Of a stretch of 6,214 nucleotides of DNA, positions 1 through 3,609 are shown piece after piece; positions within the stretch are counted from its first letter, which is position 1, and every line of letters starts with the position of its first letter. This DNA is from an uncultured Clostridium sp. GTDB lineage: Bacteria > Bacillota > Clostridia > Peptostreptococcales > Peptostreptococcaceae. The translations under genes were made by a program, and so were the position numbers. Under the pieces are notes generated by a model. It was not told the DNA's origin. It saw only the letters and a program-made list of their open reading frames with translations, and did not search any database. The stretch lies in contig UQCY01000112.1 of assembly GCA_900539645.1 (NCBI GenBank), positions 1 through 6,214 of the forward strand. The letters are read 5' to 3'.

Positions 1-29
1 TGATTTGTGCTACGATACAAAATTTTAAG

Positions 30-58
30 TTGATAAAAGCAAAGCTGCGACATATTAT
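30..58 (+). promoter_or_regulatory. Possible sigma-A promoter facing right, antisense to the small gene
   Basis: The sequence shows TTGATA at 30-35 and TATTAT at 53-58, separated by exactly 17 bp. Each hexamer matches the housekeeping consensus at 5 of 6 positions. Transcription would start near 65 and run into the terminator and coding region of the minus-strand small gene, so any product would be antisense to it. The only plus-strand ORF just downstream (66-206, 46 codons) has no ribosome binding site and is the mirror image of the small gene, so I do not call it. AT-rich DNA produces such matches by chance, hence the moderate confidence. The promoter could also be a relic of whatever lies left of the window. 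Confidence 0.4.
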
Positions 59-86
59 ATATTTAATGTATATCTTAATATCACAC

Positions 87-113
87 AAAAAAAGCAATCT
101 TTATCAGATTGCT
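87..113 (-). terminator. Rho-independent terminator of the small gene
   Basis: Read on the minus strand, AGCAATCT and AGATTGCT form a perfect 8-bp stem (106-113 with 93-100) around the 5-nt loop GATAA, followed directly by a run of T (87-92, plus the last T of the stem). It lies 25 nt after the stop codon of the 36-codon ORF. On the plus strand the hairpin is preceded by the A run and has no T run after it, so it acts in one direction only. Confidence 0.85.
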
Positions 114-138
114 AATTTACTAAACTTTTATTTTTCCA

Positions 139-249
139 TTATTTTTCGTCTAATATTTCTATTTTTTCTATACTTGATTGTACCTCAGCGAAGTCATCGT
201 CTATAAGTAACATCGGTTCCGCCTCTTTCATTTTTTCTATACTAATCAT
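139..249 (-). CDS. Small acidic protein of unknown function (36 aa), standalone unit
   Basis: I do not recognise this gene. The ORF starts with ATG at 247-249 and ends with TAA at 139-141. The peptide runs from MISIEKMKEAEPMLLIDDD to a tail ending EILDEK; it has 11 acidic and 4 Lys residues, no Cys, no membrane segment and no signal peptide. SIEKM near the start and SIEKI near the end are encoded by the same 14-bp stretch, in frame, so the protein may consist of two short related helices joined by the PMLLIDDDF linker. The case for a real gene is its layout: a strong promoter at 285-313, an AAGAAGG ribosome binding site at 262-268 with a rather long 12-nt spacer, the ORF, and a clean terminator 25 nt after the stop. 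An in-frame TGA at 283-285 leaves no earlier ATG, GTG or TTG start. Alternatives are a roughly 190-nt regulatory RNA with an incidental ORF, or the remnant of a larger gene. Confidence 0.5.
   Translation of the reverse strand: MISIEKMKEAEPMLLIDDDFAEVQSSIEKIEILDEK
161..243 (-). repeat. 14-bp in-frame direct repeat inside the small gene
   Basis: AGTATAGAAAAAAT (minus strand) occurs at 230-243 and again, identically, at 161-174. The copies are 69 bp apart, exactly 23 codons, so both encode SIEK followed by M or I. This suggests an internal duplication within a very short protein, although the repeat is A-rich and chance is possible. Confidence 0.6.
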
Positions 250-261
250 AATCTCAACCGC

Positions 262-268
262 CCTTCTT
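262..268 (-). promoter_or_regulatory. Ribosome binding site of the small gene
   Basis: AAGAAGG on the minus strand precedes the ATG of the 36-codon ORF by 12 nt. The match to the anti-Shine-Dalgarno sequence is moderate and the spacing is longer than usual, so translation may be weak. It is the only purine-rich site between the predicted transcript start near 278 and the ATG. Confidence 0.45.
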
Positions 269-284
269 AGATTGATATACTTTC

Positions 285-313
285 ATTATAAGTATTTTTT
301 ATTCAAAACTCAA
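285..313 (-). promoter_or_regulatory. Sigma-A promoter of the small gene
   Basis: On the minus strand there is TTGAGT (308-313), a 17-bp spacer, and a perfect TATAAT (285-290). Transcription should start near 278, giving a leader of about 29 nt before the ATG at 249 and an RNA of about 190 nt ending at the terminator at 87. This is the best promoter match in the window. The -10 and spacing are ideal and the -35 matches 4 of 6. Confidence 0.7.
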
Positions 314-349
314 TGTTTCATACTTAAAATAGATAAATCACTGGCTGTT

Positions 350-366
350 GCAATTTTTTCAATTGC
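350..366. repeat. Small AT-rich hairpin GCAATT/AATTGC
   Basis: GCAATT (350-355) and AATTGC (361-366) form a 6-bp inverted repeat around a 5-nt loop, followed on the plus strand by TCTTTTAT. It would be a weak terminator at best and no plus-strand gene precedes it. The sequence just to its left (340-360) resembles the outer part of the palindrome arms, so this may be a decayed third copy. Confidence 0.4.
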
Positions 367-452
367 TCTTTTATCGAGTAATCACAAATTAATTTGCATC
401 GACAATTCTGCAAAAAGTTCATACATTTTACTTTCTTATATCTTTTTACCCT

Positions 453-513
453 TAGGCCTGGCTGGCACTTATATTTTGTTGGCAGTTCTTTTTGTCTTGA
501 ATAATTATTTGAA
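453..513 (+). repeat. Left arm of the palindrome, decayed terminator copy
   Basis: This arm mirrors the operon terminator and the sequence after it. Compared with the right arm it has small insertions and substitutions in the hairpin region, so GGCTG can pair only weakly with CAGTT and the stem is interrupted. The T-rich tract remains as TTCTTTTTG. In its own orientation (rightward) it probably no longer terminates efficiently, and no plus-strand gene precedes it. Confidence 0.7.
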
Positions 514-536
514 ATGAACTCGACAATCTGGAAATA

Positions 537-575
537 CCCCGCAACAGACTTAAGGTTTTATATAATTTTGCGGGG
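537..575. repeat. Central GC-rich inverted repeat
   Basis: CCCCGCAA at 537-544 and TTGCGGGG at 568-575 are perfect complements around a 23-nt AT-rich loop. It sits at the centre of the larger palindrome and stands out as the most GC-rich short stretch of an otherwise AT-rich region. No T run follows on either strand, so it is not a classic terminator. It probably stabilises the tip of the long hairpin. Confidence 0.7.
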
Positions 576-595
576 CATTGAAGCCTGGAGAGGAA

Positions 596-656
596 TTCAA
601 ATAATTATTCAAGGCATAAAAAAAGACTGCCACAAAATATTGTGACAGCCAGTCTA
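596..656 (-). repeat. Right arm of the palindrome, carries the operon terminator
   Basis: This is the inverted partner of 453-513. It begins (minus strand) one base after the stop codon of the zinc peptidase and includes the working terminator hairpin, then the shared 18-bp AT-rich end at 596-613. If the element is mobile, the operon now uses a terminator supplied by it. Confidence 0.7.
618..650 (-). terminator. Rho-independent terminator of the priA-to-peptidase operon
   Basis: On the minus strand GGCTGTCACAA (640-650) pairs with TTGTGGCAGTC (625-635) as an 11-bp stem with two G-U pairs and a 4-nt loop TATT, followed by seven T (618-624). It starts 8 nt after the TAA of the peptidase gene, which marks the end of the five-gene operon. 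Confidence 0.9.
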
Positions 657-657
657 T

Positions 658-1365
658 TTAGTCATCTCTATTGTTTGCTATTAGTAATAGTCTTGCAAGT
701 TGTAGTATTGCAGTTAATGCCGCAGCAACATAAGTCATAGCAGCTGCAGATAGTACTTTTCTACTTTCCTTAGCTTCTCCACTATCCACAATACCTAAAT
801 CCTGTAACTGAACTAATGCTCTACTAGAAGCATTAAACTCTACTGGAAGAGTTATTAACTGGAAGATTACTGTTGCAGAGAACATTAATATCCCAATCTG
901 TAGCATAGTATTATTTCCAGAGAAGAATAAACCTACAAATATAAGTATCCAAGATAAGCTAGATGCAAAGTTTACAACAGGAACTATTGCCCCTCTTATT
1001 GTAAGTGGTGCATATCCATAAGCGTGCTGTAGTGCATGACCACATTCATGTGCTGCAACAGCAACAGAAGTTATAGAAGTGCCGTAGTACACTTCTTCTG
1101 ATAATCTAAGTACTTTTCTTCTTGGATCGTAATGGTCAGTTAAAGTCCCTCTTATTGGAACTATTCTAACATCTCTTATACCATTTGCTGCTAAAATTCT
1201 CTCAGCAGTCTGCTGTCCATTATATCCACTACGAGATTTTATTCTAAAAAATCTATTTGTAGTTGATGATACTTTAAACTGTGCGTACATTGTAAATAGT
1301 ATCGCAGGTATTAAAATCATCATTGTTGGGTCATAAAACATACCCATTCCATAATATGGCATCAT
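658..1365 (-). CDS. yugP: Membrane zinc metallopeptidase, YugP / Zn_peptidase_2 family
   Basis: This 235-residue protein belongs to the neutral zinc metallopeptidase family of B. subtilis YugP, whose substrates are not established. A membrane segment at about 14-30 follows a short Met/Tyr-rich start. The signature region LTDHYDPR (75-82) leads into HECGH (106-110), the HExxH site in which His106 and His110 bind zinc and Glu107 is catalytic. LPVEFNAS (173-180) supplies Glu177 as the likely third ligand. Hydrophobic stretches near 126-149, 153-173 and 205-229 give about four membrane segments, so the active site sits at the membrane. Two adjacent ATG codons open the frame. The first, at 1363-1365, is 7 nt after AAGGTGA, so I use it. 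It is the last gene of the operon, 15 nt after the DUF116 gene, and full length for the family. Its contribution to the operon is unknown; membrane protein quality control is only a guess. Confidence 0.93.
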   Translation of the reverse strand: MMPYYGMGMFYDPTMMILIPAILFTMYAQFKVSSTTNRFFRIKSRSGYNGQQTAERILAANGIRDVRIVPIRGTLTDHYDPRRKVLRLSEEVYYGTSITSVAVAAHECGHALQHAYGYAPLTIRGAIVPVVNFASSLSWILIFVGLFFSGNNTMLQIGILMFSATVIFQLITLPVEFNASSRALVQLQDLGIVDSGEAKESRKVLSAAAMTYVAAALTAILQLARLLLIANNRDD

Positions 1366-1380
1366 TTTAAAATCACCTTC

Positions 1381-2115
1381 CTATTCCCCTTTAAAAAACG
1401 ATACAGCTTCTCTTACCATATCCATATTTACCCTAGTGTCAAAGCAAGGTCCATTAGGTCTTTCATTGTAGACACCAAGTACTGGAATTCCCTTAACATC
1501 AATAATTCCTTCAGTTAAATCTCTCTCACAAGCAACTGCAATTACAGCTTTTGGTCTATTTTCTATTATGACCTTTCTCGCTAAAGTCCCCCCTGTAGCT
1601 ATAAATACGTGTACGTCTTCATCATCACCCAACTTTGCAAGATCTGCTATATTACAAAGTCCACATCTCGCACAGTTTTCTATTGTAGAGGTAACTCTAA
1701 ATTTACATGTATGCTGCTGTAAACAGTGAGGTAATAGCACTAGTATATCCTTACCCTTTAAAGAATATTTTCCAGTTCTAACATAGCTATTATTTAACTT
1801 AATAAAAACTCTTCTAATTCCACTCTTAGACATACCAGCTAATTCTGAAATAACTACAATTATAGGGTATAATAATTTTACAATTCTATAATTGATTTTC
1901 ATTAAGCTTGGACTAACTTTTTTATCATCTAAAACTTTTTTAGTTATAATTGCAGAAAATAAGAATATAATCGCAATTATAGAAATAAGAGCTATACTTA
2001 TGTATATTATTAAACTAGGTGTTCCAGCTACTAAAAAATCACCTATCAAAGTTATTGCAAGTAGCACAGAAAATAAAATAGCTATACTTATTGAATACTT
2101 CTTCATATCTGACAT
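1381..2115 (-). CDS. DUF116 family membrane-anchored cysteine-rich protein
   Basis: The 244-residue protein has two N-terminal membrane helices (about 7-30 and 34-57) followed by a soluble domain of the DUF116 family, whose function is unknown. By the positive-inside rule (KK near the start, KK after helix two) both ends face the cytoplasm. The domain shows a conserved cysteine set: LLPHC (C131), C137, then CxxCxxC at 148, 151 and 154, and further C196 in VACERDL and C224 in RPNGPC. The close spacing looks like a metal or iron-sulfur site, which is inference. GGT (175-177) followed by RPKAVIAVACERDL is typical of the family. The start ATG at 2113-2115 has AGGTGA at 2120-2125 overlapping the fmt stop codon, an arrangement suited to coupled translation; the ATG three codons later is less well placed. 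It lies 8 nt after fmt and 15 nt before the zinc peptidase gene. Confidence 0.92.
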   Translation of the reverse strand: MSDMKKYSISIAILFSVLLAITLIGDFLVAGTPSLIIYISIALISIIAIIFLFSAIITKKVLDDKKVSPSLMKINYRIVKLLYPIIVVISELAGMSKSGIRRVFIKLNNSYVRTGKYSLKGKDILVLLPHCLQQHTCKFRVTSTIENCARCGLCNIADLAKLGDDEDVHVFIATGGTLARKVIIENRPKAVIAVACERDLTEGIIDVKGIPVLGVYNERPNGPCFDTRVNMDMVREAVSFFKGE

Positions 2116-2123
2116 AATATCAC

Positions 2124-3053
2124 CTATGAAAGAACAGCTCCAGTTTCTATACTGTTACCTTTTATATATTCAGATACAGGCATTCTCTTTTTATTTGGCA
2201 TCTGCATTTCTTTTATTAAAATTACGCCATCACCTGTACTTACTTTTATCCCCATTTTATCTGTACCTAGTATAGTACCAGGCTCTTTATTGCTAGTTTC
2301 TTTTAATACTTCTGTTTTCCAGATTTTCATCTTTCCTTCATTGTATATAGCATAAGCACTTGGCCAAGGATTAACTCCTCTAACTAGGTTGTGTATTTCT
2401 CTTGAAGTCTTGCTAAAATCTACATGACCTAATTCTTTATCCATTGTAGGTGCATAAGTAAATTCTGCATGATTCTGCTGAATTCTTGGAGCTTTTCCTT
2501 CTGCTATTAAATCAACAGTTTCTTTTAACACTTCTGCTCCTTCAACCATCATTATGTCGTGAAGTTCACCAGCAGTTATCTGATCATCTAACTTAAATTC
2601 TCTTGTTAGTATCATATCTCCTGTATCTAGTCCTTCATCCATATACATTGTAGTAACACCAGTTTTTTCTTCACCGTTTATTATTACCCAGTTTATTGGC
2701 GCTGCTCCTCTGTATTTTGGAAGTAATGAAACATGTACGTTTACACATCCAAATTTTGGTACTTCTAGTATTTCTTTTGGAAGTATCTGTCCAAATGCTA
2801 CAACTACTATTAAATCTGGATTTATTTCTTTTATAGTCTGAACAAACTCTTCATCTCTTGCTCTAACTGGCTGATACACTGGTATATCGTGCTCAACAGC
2901 TAATTCTTTTACTGGTGGCATTGCCAGTTTTTTACCTCTGCCCTTTGGTTTATCAGGCTGAGTAACTACAGCTAGTATCTCATGCTTTTCATCTATTAAT
3001 TTCTGTAAGCATGGAACAGCTATATCTGGAGTCCCCATAAATACAACTTTCAT
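2124..3053 (-). CDS. fmt: Methionyl-tRNA formyltransferase
   Basis: Fmt transfers a formyl group from 10-formyltetrahydrofolate to Met on initiator tRNA, making the fMet-tRNA that starts bacterial proteins. The 309 residues are the normal family length. The N-terminal catalytic domain opens with MGTPDIA (6-12), then TQPDKPKGRGKKL (31-43), which corresponds to the tRNA acceptor-binding loop region. The active site has Asn105 and His107 in NVHVSLLPKYRGAAP (105-119) and Asp143 in GLDTGD (141-146), matching the Asn-His-Asp triad of the formyltransferase fold. The C-terminal tRNA-binding domain spans about 203-300 and includes VRGVNPWPSAY (224-234). No key residue is missing. The start is the ATG at 3051-3053; two other ATGs lie just upstream, one out of frame and one followed at once by TAG. 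It follows def by 45 nt, pairing formylation with deformylation. Confidence 0.98.
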   Translation of the reverse strand: MKVVFMGTPDIAVPCLQKLIDEKHEILAVVTQPDKPKGRGKKLAMPPVKELAVEHDIPVYQPVRARDEEFVQTIKEINPDLIVVVAFGQILPKEILEVPKFGCVNVHVSLLPKYRGAAPINWVIINGEEKTGVTTMYMDEGLDTGDMILTREFKLDDQITAGELHDIMMVEGAEVLKETVDLIAEGKAPRIQQNHAEFTYAPTMDKELGHVDFSKTSREIHNLVRGVNPWPSAYAIYNEGKMKIWKTEVLKETSNKEPGTILGTDKMGIKVSTGDGVILIKEMQMPNKKRMPVSEYIKGNSIETGAVLS

Positions 3054-3056
3054 CTA

Positions 3057-3069
3057 CATTCATCCTACT
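3057..3069 (-). promoter_or_regulatory. fmt ribosome binding site with an AUG-UAG start-stop before the start codon
   Basis: The minus strand reads AGTAGGATGAATGTAGATG. AGGA at 3063-3066 is 9 nt from the fmt start, a normal distance. Between them are two more ATGs: one inside the Shine-Dalgarno region (3061-3063, out of frame) and one at 3057-3059 followed directly by TAG (3054-3056) in the fmt frame. The stop excludes any upstream extension of fmt. Ribosomes starting at the second ATG would stop at once next to the true start. Confidence 0.6.
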
Positions 3070-3098
3070 TTCTCGTTTACTGTTTTCTAATCTATTAA

Positions 3099-3539
3099 TT
3101 ATTTTTCTATTCTATCAACGAATAATATTCCGTCTAAATGGTCTAACTCGTGGCAGAAAGCTCTAGCTAGTAATTCTTCACCTGCTAATTCAAATTCTTT
3201 ACCATATCTATCCTGAGCTTTTACTTTTACAAAGTATGGTCTAGTAACAGGTTCATTTATATTATCTACACTTAAACATCCTTCTATATCTGTCTGTTCT
3301 CCAGCAGTTTCTATTATTTCTGGATTTATTAATTCTATAAGCCCTTCACCGATATCTATAACAACCGCTCTTTTTAACATTCCAACCTGAGGTGCTGCAA
3401 GACCTACACCATCTGCTTCGTACATAGTATCAGCCATATCATCTAATAACTGTCCTAATTTTTCATCGAATTTTGTAACCGGTTTACATTTTTTTCTTAA
3501 TACTGGTTCACCCATTTTTGTAACTCTTCTTAAAGCCAT
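3099..3539 (-). CDS. def: Peptide deformylase
   Basis: Def removes the formyl group from the N-terminal Met of new proteins as they leave the ribosome, using a bound divalent metal, usually iron. All three family motifs are present in this 146-residue protein: GVGLAAPQ (44-51, Gln51 helping to hold the transition state), EGCLS (86-90, metal ligand Cys88) and HELDH (130-134, ligands His130 and His134, catalytic Glu131). The short length and compact C-terminus fit the type found in Clostridia. One difference is after motif 2, where CLSV is followed by [10 protein letters not shown] and not the frequent PG. The ATG at 3537-3539 has an excellent AGGAGG 7 nt upstream (3547-3552), with a small hairpin just before it. 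It lies between priA and fmt, 70 nt and 45 nt away, the common arrangement. Confidence 0.97.
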   Translation of the reverse strand: MALRRVTKMGEPVLRKKCKPVTKFDEKLGQLLDDMADTMYEADGVGLAAPQVGMLKRAVVIDIGEGLIELINPEIIETAGEQTDIEGCLSVDNINEPVTRPYFVKVKAQDRYGKEFELAGEELLARAFCHELDHLDGILFVDRIEK

Positions 3540-3552
3540 TTTTCTTCCTCCT

Positions 3553-3575
3553 AATGGCAGTCTTTTACTGCCGTT
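3553..3575 (-). promoter_or_regulatory. Hairpin immediately upstream of the def ribosome binding site
   Basis: GGCAG (3568-3572 on the minus strand) pairs with CTGCC (3556-3560) around a 7-nt loop, with AA and TT able to extend the stem past one A-C mismatch. The 3' side ends next to AGGAGG of def (3547-3552), and no T run follows, so it is not a terminator in the gene direction. It could affect ribosome access or protect a processed mRNA end. On the plus strand it is followed by GTTATTTTATAAA, a poor terminator with no gene to serve. Confidence 0.4.
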
Positions 3576-3609
3576 ATTTTATAAATTTTAATGATTTTAA
3601 TTTTTTATT

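Larger units (their letters stand above)
453..656. mobile_element. Imperfect palindromic element of about 204 bp, MITE-like
   Basis: The left arm (453-513, plus strand) and right arm (656-596, minus strand) are both 61 nt and align at roughly 80% with a few small gaps. The innermost 18 bp of the arms (CTTGAATAATTATTTGAA at 496-513 and its exact complement at 596-613) are perfect, and both arms carry TGGCAG followed by a T-rich run. Inside lies a second inverted repeat (537-544 with 568-575). Either strand could fold into one long interrupted hairpin. There is no transposase gene, which fits a non-autonomous MITE or another palindromic intergenic repeat. I see no clear target-site duplication, so insertion is inferred, not shown. 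An inverted local duplication of the operon terminator region is the main alternative. Confidence 0.5.
250..657. other. Intergenic region between the small gene and the operon end
   Basis: This 408-bp stretch has no gene I can support. From left to right it holds the leader and promoter of the small gene (250-313), AT-rich sequence with nothing recognised apart from a short hairpin at 350-366 (314-452), and the palindromic element (453-656) containing the operon terminator. An open plus-strand frame crosses 272-517, but it would need a TTG start with no ribosome binding site, overlaps the minus-strand promoter, and its C-terminal part is simply the left arm of the palindrome read in frame. 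Confidence 0.7.

Noticed and set aside
66..206. 46-codon hydrophobic plus-strand ORF that might be a type I toxin
   Set aside because: There is no Shine-Dalgarno sequence before its ATG, and it is antisense to the better supported 36-codon ORF. Its hydrophobicity follows from reading acidic and lysine codons backwards.
139..249. Response regulator or RiPP precursor fragment, suggested by LLIDDD and small size
   Set aside because: The similarity is three acidic residues after a hydrophobic run. There is no Cys, Ser/Thr-rich core or Gly-Gly cleavage site, and no modification or transport genes nearby.
272..517. 81-codon hydrophobic ORF on the plus strand
   Set aside because: It needs a TTG start, has no ribosome binding site, contains no internal ATG, overlaps the minus-strand promoter at 285-313, and its last third is the left arm of the palindrome translated by accident.
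453..656. CRISPR array or phase-variable invertible promoter
   Set aside because: There are only two arms, in inverted orientation and imperfect, with no regular spacers. No recombinase gene and no outward promoter lie between them, so an invertible switch is not supported.
1892..2275. 127-codon ORF on the plus strand
   Set aside because: It is antisense to the DUF116 gene and the end of fmt, both well supported. Its hydrophobic Ile/Leu-rich content mirrors the complementary AT-rich codons.
3576..3609. Internal promoter before def (TATAAA-like sequence)
   Set aside because: The region is almost pure A and T, and no -35 hexamer stands at 16-18 bp. Any match is what composition would give.
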